The notes under the pieces are model-generated. The model saw only the letters and a list, made by a program, of their open reading frames with translations. It was not told where the DNA came from and did no database searches. The position numbers were made by a program, and so were the translations under genes. From Dechloromonas sp. (GTDB taxonomy: Bacteria > Pseudomonadota > Gammaproteobacteria > Burkholderiales > Rhodocyclaceae), in contig JAEUOG010000079.1 in assembly GCA_016790815.1 (NCBI GenBank), positions 1 through 34,584 of the forward strand: 34,584 nucleotides of DNA, in the 5' to 3' direction. Shown here one piece after another: positions 7,361 through 13,855 of this stretch (its first letter is position 1; every line of letters starts with the position of its first letter).

Positions 7361-7801
7361 CTACTTGCCCCCGGCCTTGATGGTGGCCTTCAGGGCATCG
7401 AAATCCTTGCGTACCCCATCCTGGAAAAGCAGACCTGACTTGGCTTGCTTCGGCACGCTCTCCATGTCGAGCACGTCAGCAACGATTTGGTAGCTGGCGG
7501 CCCCATTGAAATCCTTGCCATCAGCGACGATGAGTTGGGTGCCGTAAAAGACGGCCGGCGCCGGCAGTCCGGGAGCCAGGCTGGAAGGCAGCAACTGGAT
7601 GGGGACGCGGTAGGTGTTGGCAACCTCGGCAGCAACCTGGAGGTTGCCGTTGCAGCGCTGACCCGGTGGGTCCTTGGCGATGAATGTCAGTACCTTCTGG
7701 CCATTGGCGGTCTGGGCGCCGGGAACGGCCATCGATACCTCGGCCGCCATGGCCGAGAAGGCCAGGGTGCCGCACAGGGCGAAAATGGATAAATGCTTCA
7801 C
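7361..7801 (-). CDS. Secreted small protein, possibly thioredoxin-like fold
   Basis: A 146-residue protein starting at GTG 7801, with GGAG eight bases upstream and the signal peptide KHLSIFALCGTLAFSAMA. A longer ATG frame from 7864 would overlap the ArsR gene and bury the signal. The mature protein keeps one conserved-looking Cys (GQRCNG). Its layout, with LTFIAKDPP, then VANTYRVPIQLLP, then PAVFYGTQLIVADG, resembles a thioredoxin-fold protein without a CXXC pair. That fold is inferred from pattern only. It lies between the ArsR-rhodanese and DsrE genes, so a periplasmic sulfur or redox role is suggested. Confidence 0.7.
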   Translation of the reverse strand: MKHLSIFALCGTLAFSAMAAEVSMAVPGAQTANGQKVLTFIAKDPPGQRCNGNLQVAAEVANTYRVPIQLLPSSLAPGLPAPAVFYGTQLIVADGKDFNGAASYQIVADVLDMESVPKQAKSGLLFQDGVRKDFDALKATIKAGGK

Positions 7802-7830
7802 GAGTTGTCTCCGCTGTTTTGGTTTTGACT

Positions 7831-8490
7831 TCAGTTCTCGATGGGCAGGCCGCCAGCACGCCATTCACTGACGCCATCGGTAATCTTGTGGGCGGTGTAA
7901 CCGCGTTGGCGTAGCAGCTTCACAGCCTCGTCGGACATCAGGCAGAAGGGGCCACGGCAGTAGGCAACGATTTCCTTGCCGGCCGGCAGGTCAGCCAATC
8001 GCTTCTCCAGTTCGGCCAGCGGTAGCGAACGGGCAAATGGCAGGTGGCCGGCGACGTATTCCGCTTCGGGGCGAACGTCGATGACCACGATGTCGCCACT
8101 TCGCGCCTTGGTCAGCAGACTCTCGCGGCTTTCCGATGACAGCGAATCCGGCGAGGCTGCCATCTGGTCGAGTGCTACTCGCAGTTCGACGAGGTGCTCC
8201 TCAGCCACTTCTCGGACATTGACCCACAACTGGGCGACATCCGGGCCGCTCAGGCGGTAGTGGATGAACTTGCCTTCACGGCGGGTTTCGACGAGGCGGG
8301 CTTCGCGGAGCGCGCGCAAATGCGCACTGGCCAGGCGCATGTCGATGTGGGCCTGTGCGGCCAGGGTTTCGACGGTCTTCTCGCCCTGAGCAAGCAGTTC
8401 GATGAGTTCCAGGCGCTTGGGGCTGGAAATCGCCTTGCCGATACGGGCAACGTGTTCGTAGAGGTAGGACTTGGTAATGGTCGGTTTCAT
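7831..8490 (-). CDS. ArsR-type regulator fused to a rhodanese domain
   Basis: A 219-residue fusion. Residues about 10-85 form the ArsR/SmtB winged HTH (ISSPKRLELIELLAQGEKTVETLA, then LASAHLRALREARLVETRREG). Residues about 130-217 form a rhodanese domain (IVVIDVRPEAEYVAGHLPFA, then the active loop AYCRGPFC with C178 and C183). The rhodanese Cys may carry a persulfide, and C183 could form a disulfide or tetrasulfide with it. Fusions of this kind are known in proteobacteria and are thought to sense sulfur or redox species, although the ligand of this one is unproven. It is the first gene of its operon. A dyad just upstream is the likely operator. Confidence 0.9.
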   Translation of the reverse strand: MKPTITKSYLYEHVARIGKAISSPKRLELIELLAQGEKTVETLAAQAHIDMRLASAHLRALREARLVETRREGKFIHYRLSGPDVAQLWVNVREVAEEHLVELRVALDQMAASPDSLSSESRESLLTKARSGDIVVIDVRPEAEYVAGHLPFARSLPLAELEKRLADLPAGKEIVAYCRGPFCLMSDEAVKLLRQRGYTAHKITDGVSEWRAGGLPIEN

Positions 8491-8495
8491 AATTA

Positions 8496-8517
8496 CAATC
8501 TAACGATTCTTGGATTG
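8496..8517. promoter_or_regulatory. Candidate operator of the ArsR-rhodanese operon
   Basis: CAATC (8496-8500) and its inverse GATTG (8513-8517) form a dyad with a 12-base spacer, 6 bp upstream of the ArsR-rhodanese start. The DNA is AT-rich, and the length of about 22 bp fits a winged-HTH dimer. The call is inferred from symmetry and position. Confidence 0.4.
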
Positions 8518-8591
8518 TTTGTAAACATCGATGCTCAGTTGGAAATCTTTCGCGGAATCAACCATGCACGGCGCAGCCTGAAACGGTGTCA

Positions 8592-8603
8592 GTATACGTA
8601 TAC
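8592..8603. promoter_or_regulatory. Perfect 12-bp palindrome, function unknown
   Basis: GTATACGTATAC is perfectly self-complementary. It stands in the non-coding gap between the ArsR-rhodanese gene and the AbiEi-type gene, about 100 bp from either start. It could be a protein binding site, but I cannot name the factor. Confidence 0.3.
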
Positions 8604-8645
8604 GGTGAATTGAATGATTGGCTTGGCTTCTGTTTTGAGGGGGCC

Positions 8646-8691
8646 TTGCTGTGTATGAAAAAATTGCTACAGTGTTCACTTAAAGCACACT
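8646..8691 (+). promoter_or_regulatory. Promoter and inverted-repeat operator of the AbiEi-type gene
   Basis: A -35-like TTGCTG (8646-8651) and a -10-like TACAGT (8668-8673) are 16 bp apart. The -10 box lies within an inverted repeat, AGTGT at 8671 to ACACT ending at 8691 with an 11-base spacer. This repeat ends on the base before the ATG at 8692. AbiEi-type antitoxins are known to repress their own promoter by binding inverted repeats, so this fits autorepression. No clear ribosome binding site is seen and the leader would be very short. Confidence 0.45.
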
Positions 8692-9456
8692 ATGGAAAAT
8701 TTTTCATTCAAACACCTGCTATCTAGCCTTCCACGTGGCGAGCCACTTACAACTCAGTGGTTGCGCGACGAATTCGGCCTAGATGCTAACCATGCCGCCC
8801 GGCTTGGAAGGTCAGGCTGGCTCACAAAGCTTGGTAGAGGTGTGTTCCTCCTACCGGGCGATACTCTCGATATGAGTGCAAGTTTGGCGCTACTGGCGAA
8901 GCAAACGCCCGGGCTCCATGTGTCGGGGAGGACTGCGCTGGCATGGCGTGGAGTTCGACACAGTATCCCAACAAAGGAACGGATTGCTCTATGGAGTGAT
9001 GCTCCGACTAAATTGCCAAGCTGGCTAACGGAGCACTTCCCTTGCAGCCTCCAGACAACGCATATTTTCGATGCTTCCATGCCAGCTTCTCTTGGGCTGG
9101 CTCCGTTGCCTACCGGTCGAGCTGACCTTCCTGTGTCGACACAGGAACGTGCAATTCTTGAGTTGCTGAGTGACGCTGGAAAGTTTCAGTCTCTAGAAGA
9201 AACACGGCACTTGGTCGAATGTGCACGCAATCTACGGTTGTCGCTGTTCGAAGAACTGTTGTCGCACCTGAGTCGTATCAAGGTTGCTAGGCTGGCGGCA
9301 GACTTGTCGGATTCGCTGGAACTGCCCTGGAAGGATGTCGCCAAACGGCATGCCGCTCGTTTAGGAGGCGCTACACGTTGGGTGGCCGTAACTCGAACTG
9401 GCGAGCGGTTGGACTTGAAGCGAAGAACCGACTCTGCTGTTGAGACGCCTCGGTGA
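8692..9456 (+). CDS. AbiEi-family antitoxin-like protein (no toxin gene seen)
   Basis: A 254-residue protein. The N-terminal part is an AbiEi-type winged HTH (TTQWLRDEFGLDANHAARLGRSGWLTKLGRGVFLLPGD, residues about 19-57). It continues with the family pattern LHVSGRTALAWRGVRHSIP and a C-terminal AbiEi_3-like domain (RAILELLSD, LEETRHLVECARNLRLSLFEELLSHL). In type IV AbiE systems AbiEi represses the operon and AbiEii is a nucleotidyltransferase toxin encoded directly downstream. Here no open frame of suitable size follows; a tRNA-like element does. The gene may be an orphan regulator, a remnant, or may act on a toxin elsewhere. Surrounding composition suggests horizontal acquisition. Confidence 0.8.
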   Translation: MENFSFKHLLSSLPRGEPLTTQWLRDEFGLDANHAARLGRSGWLTKLGRGVFLLPGDTLDMSASLALLAKQTPGLHVSGRTALAWRGVRHSIPTKERIALWSDAPTKLPSWLTEHFPCSLQTTHIFDASMPASLGLAPLPTGRADLPVSTQERAILELLSDAGKFQSLEETRHLVECARNLRLSLFEELLSHLSRIKVARLAADLSDSLELPWKDVAKRHAARLGGATRWVAVTRTGERLDLKRRTDSAVETPR

Positions 9457-9510
9457 GGTAGAATGGCGCAAATGGCTGGAGTGGTCTGGATTGCGGTTGA
9501 AGCTACGTGC

Positions 9511-9623
9511 TATAGTTCGGCCCCGGTGTTTGGGGACAACTGCGGGACAGAATCGGTGGCTAGGCCCGCGAAGCCCGTAGTTGCGTGGGGTGGGGGCGAG
9601 TTCGAATCCCGCCGCCCCGACCA
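9511..9623 (+). pseudogene. tRNA-Pro-like 3' end within a structured RNA-like segment
   Basis: Bases 9586-9623 resemble the 3' end of a bacterial tRNA-Pro. They include a T-loop TTCGAAT with a T-stem carrying one A-C mismatch, the acceptor strand CGCCCCG, discriminator A and an encoded CCA. A complete cloverleaf is absent. Instead TGGGGTG (9586-9592) can pair with the acceptor strand through two wobble pairs. Upstream, CAACTGCGGG (9537-9546) pairs with CCCGTAGTTG (9574-9583). A -10-like TATAGT at 9511-9516 is followed by GC-rich DNA, as at stable RNA promoters. It is best read as a decayed tRNA or attachment-site copy; a functional small RNA is possible. Confidence 0.45.
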
Positions 9624-9639
9624 ATGGAAACAACGAGTT

Positions 9640-9665
9640 AGGCCAATCTTCGGATTGGCCTTTTT
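9640..9665 (+). terminator. Rho-independent terminator with UUCG loop
   Basis: GGCCAATC (9641-9648) and GATTGGCC (9653-9660) form a perfect 8-bp stem around a TTCG tetraloop, followed by five T. It stands 17 bases after the encoded CCA of the tRNA-like element, which argues that an RNA is or was made from this strand. Confidence 0.85.
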
Positions 9666-9740
9666 CGTATCTGCTCGAAACAGTGACACTTTCTGTGACA
9701 CTTATGCGGAGGTCAGTGTTTATTGTCCTTCGGGCCGGTT

Positions 9741-10040
9741 TTAATGGCTGATGCGCATCTGGCGGTATGTTTTGATCAGTGCTTCCTCCTCTTCTGAGAG
9801 GATCAGGTGGCCGAGACATTCTTCAACGGCAGTCCAAGTCTCTGGAGTATATTCTTCAAGCACTTTGCGCAGGAGATGACTCGGATTGATATTCAGCGCA
9901 CTGGCAAGAGGACCAACACGGCTCAAAGGCACCTTGGTCCTCCCTTGCTTCAGCATCGTAAGGATGTTGGGGCTTTCAAATCCAGCTTCTTTTGCAATCG
10001 TAATCTGAAGTTTTGTCGAGGAGTCGATTTGTTCGGCCAA
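9741..10040 (-). CDS. XRE-type helix-turn-helix protein
   Basis: A protein of about 99 residues from TTG 10040. The frame continues open upstream through KPHQSVAEYLAEQIDSS, which fits the family, but has no ATG or GTG, so the true start is unclear. Residues about 14-55 form an HTH (QITIAKEAGFESPNILTMLKQGRTKVPLSRVGPLASAL). The tail is acidic. Similar small proteins occur in phages, plasmids and islands as DNA-binding regulators. It faces away from the H-NS-like gene. The AT-rich flank and the weak start suggest foreign origin or decay of the 5' end. Confidence 0.6.
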   Translation of the reverse strand: MAEQIDSSTKLQITIAKEAGFESPNILTMLKQGRTKVPLSRVGPLASALNINPSHLLRKVLEEYTPETWTAVEECLGHLILSEEEEALIKTYRQMRISH

Positions 10041-10245
10041 ATACTCCGCGACAGATTGATGTGGTTTTCGAATTAGTCCTTTTTTTACAGTTGACCGTAG
10101 TTATTAGGGTTCAAAATAAAAATTGGAAGTATGATTGATAAAGACTTTGATTGGCAACGATAGTAGACTTCAATTGTGCAGATTAGGCATTCGCCGGCCA
10201 ACCTCATCAAATGATTGGTTTAACATCGGATTTTTATTGGCGGTA

Positions 10246-10274
10246 TTGAAAAAACGTATCAATTAAATTAGATT
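10246..10274 (+). promoter_or_regulatory. Probable promoter of the H-NS-like gene and surE operon
   Basis: TTGAAA (10246-10251) and TAGATT (10269-10274) are separated by 17 bp. They lie in very AT-rich DNA, 30 bp before the ATG of the H-NS-like gene. AAGGA precedes that start at good spacing. The AT-rich region (10080-10300) is also a natural target for H-NS itself, so autoregulation is plausible. Confidence 0.45.
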
Positions 10275-10304
10275 GTCGCCACTACTTTCAATAAGGAAAT
10301 AATC

Positions 10305-10622
10305 ATGGATATTTCTGCACTTTCCGTTGCTCAACTTCGTGACTTGCAGCAGCAGATTCCTGCTGAAATCAAACGTCGCGAGGCTCAGGAAAAGGTTAAT
10401 GTCCTGAATGAATTACGTGCGTTTGCAAAAACACGTGGTTATGCTATTGAGGATTTGTTGGGTAAGGAGACGAAGGTAAAGACAGCTACCGGCAATAAGG
10501 TGAAGGTTAAATTTCGCCATCCGCAAAATGTCGAGCTTGAATGGACGGGTCGTGGTCGCAAGCCGAAATGGGTTGAATCCTGGGTCGCCAATGGTGGTTC
10601 GATGGACAGCCTGCTTGTCTGA
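10305..10622 (+). CDS. H-NS family nucleoid protein
   Basis: A 105-residue protein. The N-terminal half is a coiled-coil oligomerisation region ([35 protein letters not shown] cut into two helices). The C-terminal half holds the H-NS DNA-binding core ([18 protein letters not shown], then [12 protein letters not shown]). Such proteins bind AT-rich curved DNA and silence acquired genes. The gene sits downstream of an AT-rich spacer. Its stop lies two bases before the surE start, so it is probably co-transcribed with surE-pcm-nlpD-rpoS. Several paralogues usually exist in this bacterial group. Confidence 0.9.
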   Translation: MDISALSVAQLRDLQQQIPAEIKRREAQEKVNVLNELRAFAKTRGYAIEDLLGKETKVKTATGNKVKVKFRHPQNVELEWTGRGRKPKWVESWVANGGSMDSLLV

Positions 10623-10624
10623 CT

Positions 10625-11365
10625 ATGCGTATTCTGCTGAGTAACGACGATGGTTATTTTGCGCCTGGGTTAGCTGCCCTGGCTGAGGCTTTGCATGGTC
10701 TGGGAGATGTAGTCGTCGTTGCTCCCGAGCAGAATCGTAGCGGCGCCAGCAATTCGCTAACGCTAGATCGCCCCTTGCTGTTGAAACAAGCGGCCAGCGG
10801 ATTTTATTTCGTAAACGGCACGCCGACTGATTGTGTTCATTTGGCCGTTACCGGTATGCTCGATGAATTGCCGGATATTATCGTTTCAGGAATAAATAAT
10901 GGCGCCAACATGGGCGACGATACAATTTACTCAGGGACAGTAGCGGCTGCTACCGAAGGCTTTTTACTGGGTATTCCGTCGATCGCCGTTTCCCTGACCA
11001 GCTTTGATGGAAATAATTTTGCGACGGCTGGTCGGGTTGCACGTGAATTGGTTGAGCGATTTGTTCGTAATCCTATTCGAGAACCGGTTTTGTTGAATGT
11101 GAATGTCCCGGATATTCCCTATTTTGAATTGAGTGGCATGGAAGTTACCCGTCTTGGACGTCGCCATAAAGCCGAGCCGGTTGTAAAAATGACGTCGCCG
11201 CGCAATGAAATTGTTTATTGGGTTGGCGCAGCCGGTGCCGCTTCCGATTCGGGGCCAGGCACCGATTTCAATGCTGTCGAGCGTGGCGTTGTTTCAATCA
11301 CACCCTTGCAGATCGATCTGACGCATTCAGCTCAGTTGCCTTCGATACGTCAGTGGATACAGTGA
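10625..11365 (+). CDS. surE: 5'/3'-nucleotidase SurE
   Basis: A 246-residue protein of normal SurE length. The N-terminus [15 protein letters not shown] carries the metal-binding Asp pair (D8, D9). The motif [10 protein letters not shown] holds the conserved Ser near residue 40, and [19 protein letters not shown] is the second metal and substrate region. SurE hydrolyses nucleoside 5'- and 3'-monophosphates and short polyphosphate in the cytoplasm, in the stationary-phase stress response. Its GTGA/TGA junction overlaps pcm. The order surE-pcm-nlpD-rpoS is widely conserved in beta- and gammaproteobacteria. Confidence 0.96.
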   Translation: MRILLSNDDGYFAPGLAALAEALHGLGDVVVVAPEQNRSGASNSLTLDRPLLLKQAASGFYFVNGTPTDCVHLAVTGMLDELPDIIVSGINNGANMGDDTIYSGTVAAATEGFLLGIPSIAVSLTSFDGNNFATAGRVARELVERFVRNPIREPVLLNVNVPDIPYFELSGMEVTRLGRRHKAEPVVKMTSPRNEIVYWVGAAGAASDSGPGTDFNAVERGVVSITPLQIDLTHSAQLPSIRQWIQ

Positions 11366-12024
11366 GTCCCGGTGTGTTGAACGGTATTGGAATGACCTCG
11401 CAGCGGACGCGGACGCGCATGATCGAGCGTTTGCGTGAGAAAGGTATCCGCAACGAGTCTGTCCTCAAGGCAATGGCTGCCGTCCCGCGCCACGTATTCG
11501 TCGAGGAGGCACTGGCCTCCCGTGCTTATGAGGACACAGCGCTGCCGTTGGGCATGGGGCAGACCATCTCGCAGCCCTACGTTGTGGCGCGCATGATCGA
11601 ACTTCTGCTTAATGGGCGGCAATCGCTTGGCAAAACTTTGGAAATTGGCGCTGGCTGTGGGTATCAGGCTGCCGTACTGGCTCAGTTGACCAACGAGGTC
11701 TATGCAGTCGAGCGCTTGGCGCCATTGCTCGAGAAGGCCAAGGCCAACATGCGCACGTTGCAGCAATTCAATGTTCGTCTCAAGCATGCAGATGGCCAGT
11801 TCGGGCTGCCAGAAGCCGGGCCGTTTGACAGCATCATAGTGGCGGCAGCCGGGTCTGGTGTGCCGCCAGCGCTACTTCAGCAACTTGCCCCTGATGGGAG
11901 AATGGTCTTGCCAGTTGGTGCCGCTGAGCAGTATCTTAGCTTCATTGAGCATACGCCTCAGGGATATGTCGAAACCCGACTGGATGCTGTGCGCTTTGTC
12001 CCGTTACTTTCAGGAACGCAATGA
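11362..12024 (+). CDS. pcm: Protein-L-isoaspartate O-methyltransferase
   Basis: 220 residues from GTG 11362, which overlaps the surE stop; 210 residues from ATG 11392. Family alignment starts around [17 protein letters not shown], so starts at 11374, 11377 or 11392 are also possible. The conserved parts are [37 protein letters not shown] and the SAM motif [17 protein letters not shown]. Pcm methylates isoaspartyl residues in aged proteins and starts their repair. It lies between surE and nlpD, overlapping both. Confidence 0.95.
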   Translation: MSPGVLNGIGMTSQRTRTRMIERLREKGIRNESVLKAMAAVPRHVFVEEALASRAYEDTALPLGMGQTISQPYVVARMIELLLNGRQSLGKTLEIGAGCGYQAAVLAQLTNEVYAVERLAPLLEKAKANMRTLQQFNVRLKHADGQFGLPEAGPFDSIIVAAAGSGVPPALLQQLAPDGRMVLPVGAAEQYLSFIEHTPQGYVETRLDAVRFVPLLSGTQ

Positions 12025-12929
12025 TTCGTATCGCCGCCGCAATTTTTCCCGTGCTGTTTTTGGCTGGCTGTATTTCTCAGCAGCCGGTGCCGGCCGTTGA
12101 TCGTTCCACTTCGTCGGCCAGGACCGCGGCCCAGCCAACAGGTCCAGGCTATTACACGGTCAAGCGTGGCGATACCCTGTATCGGATCGCCCTCGAGAAC
12201 GGCCAGGATCATCGCGATATTGCGAGCTGGAACAACATCGCCAATCCGTCCACGATCAAGGAAGGGCAGATTCTGCGCGTTGCGCCGCCAGCTGCGACTG
12301 CCGATCCGGCGACTGATGGTGCGATTGTCAAACCGATTTCAGCGGGGGCCGATGTCGAATCCAGATCCCTGGATCAGCCCGTAGTTGGAGTCTCACCGTC
12401 CTCGAGCGGCACGTTCAAGCGTGAACCACGTGTTGGCAAGGAACCCTATTCTGATGAGGCCTACGCCCGCCTGAACAAGGTTGGCGTCGATGCCGCCAAG
12501 CCGACTGACGTAAAGCCTGAAATAAAGCCGGAGGCTGCACCAGCGGCCGCAACGGGCCCGGACGATGTGCCGTGGATGTGGCCGACATCGGCCAAACTGA
12601 CGGCGCCGTACAGTGATTCAGGCAACAAGGGTCTGGACTTTGCCGGCAAGGCGGGTGATCCCGTCCTGGCTGCAGGTGATGGCAAGGTAGTTTACGCCGG
12701 TAGCGGGCTGCGCGGCTTTGGCGAGTTGGTCATTGTCAAGCACAACGCGACCTACCTTTCGGCCTATGCGCACAATCGCAAAATTCTCGTGAAGGAAGGC
12801 CAACAGGTCAGCCGTGGCCAGAAGATTGCAGAGATGGGCAATACAGATTCGGATTCGGTGAAGCTGCACTTCGAAATCCGCAAACAGGGCAAACCGGTTG
12901 ATCCGGTTCTTTATCTGCCGAAAAGATGA
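12021..12929 (+). CDS. nlpD: NlpD-type lipoprotein with LysM and LytM domains
   Basis: A 302-residue lipoprotein. The signal peptide ends in the lipobox LAGC (Cys near residue 16). A LysM domain lies at residues about 46-92 (YYTVKRGDTLYRIALENG). A variable Pro/Ala linker follows, then a LytM/M23 domain at about 190-300. The catalytic metal ligands are partly lost: the usual HxGxD is KGLDF here, while AYAHN and LHFEIR remain. This is as in E. coli NlpD, which has no hydrolase activity and activates the amidase AmiC at the division site. It overlaps pcm and rpoS by 4 bases. In gammaproteobacteria the main rpoS promoter lies inside nlpD; this is likely but not visible here. Confidence 0.94.
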   Translation: MIRIAAAIFPVLFLAGCISQQPVPAVDRSTSSARTAAQPTGPGYYTVKRGDTLYRIALENGQDHRDIASWNNIANPSTIKEGQILRVAPPAATADPATDGAIVKPISAGADVESRSLDQPVVGVSPSSSGTFKREPRVGKEPYSDEAYARLNKVGVDAAKPTDVKPEIKPEAAPAAATGPDDVPWMWPTSAKLTAPYSDSGNKGLDFAGKAGDPVLAAGDGKVVYAGSGLRGFGELVIVKHNATYLSAYAHNRKILVKEGQQVSRGQKIAEMGNTDSDSVKLHFEIRKQGKPVDPVLYLPKR

Positions 12930-13855
12930 GCGACATTGCTGAAGAGTTGGACGAGGAATTTGAGGGGCAGCCCGATGAAACTGTCCTGCTGCCTGAGCCA
13001 GAACTGGCTGTGCCCGAAATCGAGTTGCTTGAAGATGTCACCCAGCTTTATCTGAACGAGATCGGGGCCAAACCGCTCCTCACGCCAGAGGAGGAGTTGG
13101 CTACGTCGCGCCTCGTTCGCGCTGGCGATTTCGCCGCCCGTCAGCGCATGATTGAGCACAATCTGCGACTTGTCGTGAATATTGCCAAACATTATCTGAA
13201 TCGCGGCATACCATTGCTCGACCTTATCGAGGAGGGTAACCTCGGATTGATCCATGCGCTGGAAAAATTCGATCCGGAGCGGGGGTTCCGTTTTTCAACC
13301 TACGCTACGTGGTGGATACGCCAGAATATCGAGCGCGGCATCATGAATCAGTCGCGTACCATCCGACTGCCCGTGCATATCATCAAGGAAATCAATGTTG
13401 TCCTGCGCGCAATGCGCCATCTGGAATCGGCGGACAAGCGGGATTCAACGGTTGAGCGTATCGCAGCACTGATTGACTGGACGGTTGAGGATGTTCGGCG
13501 CACGCTGTCACTCAACGAACACATCGCCTCGCTCGACGCCCCGCTCGACATTGATCCAAACCACACTATTGCCGAGGTCATTGCTGACGATGGTTCCGGC
13601 GACCCTGAGTTGCTGTTGCAGTCGAGCGAAGTCGGTTCGCTGGTTGACGACTGGCTGGGCCAGTTGAGCGAGCGCCAGCGTTCAGTCCTGGAGCGTCGTT
13701 ACGGTCTGAATGGGGCCGATCTGGCGACGCTGGATGTCATCGCTCATGATCTCGGGCTGACTCGCGAGCGGGTCCGGCAGATTCAGATGGAAGGTCTGGA
13801 CCGCCTGCGCAAGATAATCAAACGCGGCAATATCGCGCGCGATTCTCTGTTGTAG
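12926..13855 (+). CDS. rpoS: RNA polymerase sigma factor RpoS
   Basis: A 309-residue group 2 sigma factor. Region 1.2 is DVTQLYLNEIGAKPLLTPEE. Region 2 is NLRLVVNIAKHYLNRGIPLL through FRFSTYATWWIRQNIERG. Region 3 starts RTIRLPVHIIKEIN. Region 4 is LSERQRSVLERRYGL to LTRERVRQIQMEGLDRLR. The place after nlpD and the RpoS-like region 1.2 start separate it from RpoD and RpoH. It governs the stationary-phase and general stress response. Its last 38 bases overlap the 3' end of mltB on the other strand, with no terminator between them. Confidence 0.96.
   Translation: MSDIAEELDEEFEGQPDETVLLPEPELAVPEIELLEDVTQLYLNEIGAKPLLTPEEELATSRLVRAGDFAARQRMIEHNLRLVVNIAKHYLNRGIPLLDLIEEGNLGLIHALEKFDPERGFRFSTYATWWIRQNIERGIMNQSRTIRLPVHIIKEINVVLRAMRHLESADKRDSTVERIAALIDWTVEDVRRTLSLNEHIASLDAPLDIDPNHTIAEVIADDGSGDPELLLQSSEVGSLVDDWLGQLSERQRSVLERRYGLNGADLATLDVIAHDLGLTRERVRQIQMEGLDRLRKIIKRGNIARDSLL

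Noticed and set aside
9260-9665. Possible tmRNA (one-piece or permuted) ending at the CCA at 9623
   Set aside because: No GGGG-type 5' acceptor strand, tag frame or TTTCGAC D-loop motif is found upstream. A terminator instead of a 5' acceptor follows the CCA. The C1-G72-type acceptor fits tRNA-Pro better.
9457-9740. AbiEii-type toxin gene after the AbiEi-type gene
   Set aside because: No plus-strand frame of toxin size or nucleotidyltransferase motif occurs before the XRE-type gene.
9361-9819. Minus-strand frame of 152 codons across the tRNA-like element
   Set aside because: The GAAGFELAP-type translation is the usual reverse reading of a tRNA T-arm, and it overlaps the AbiEi gene and a strong terminator.
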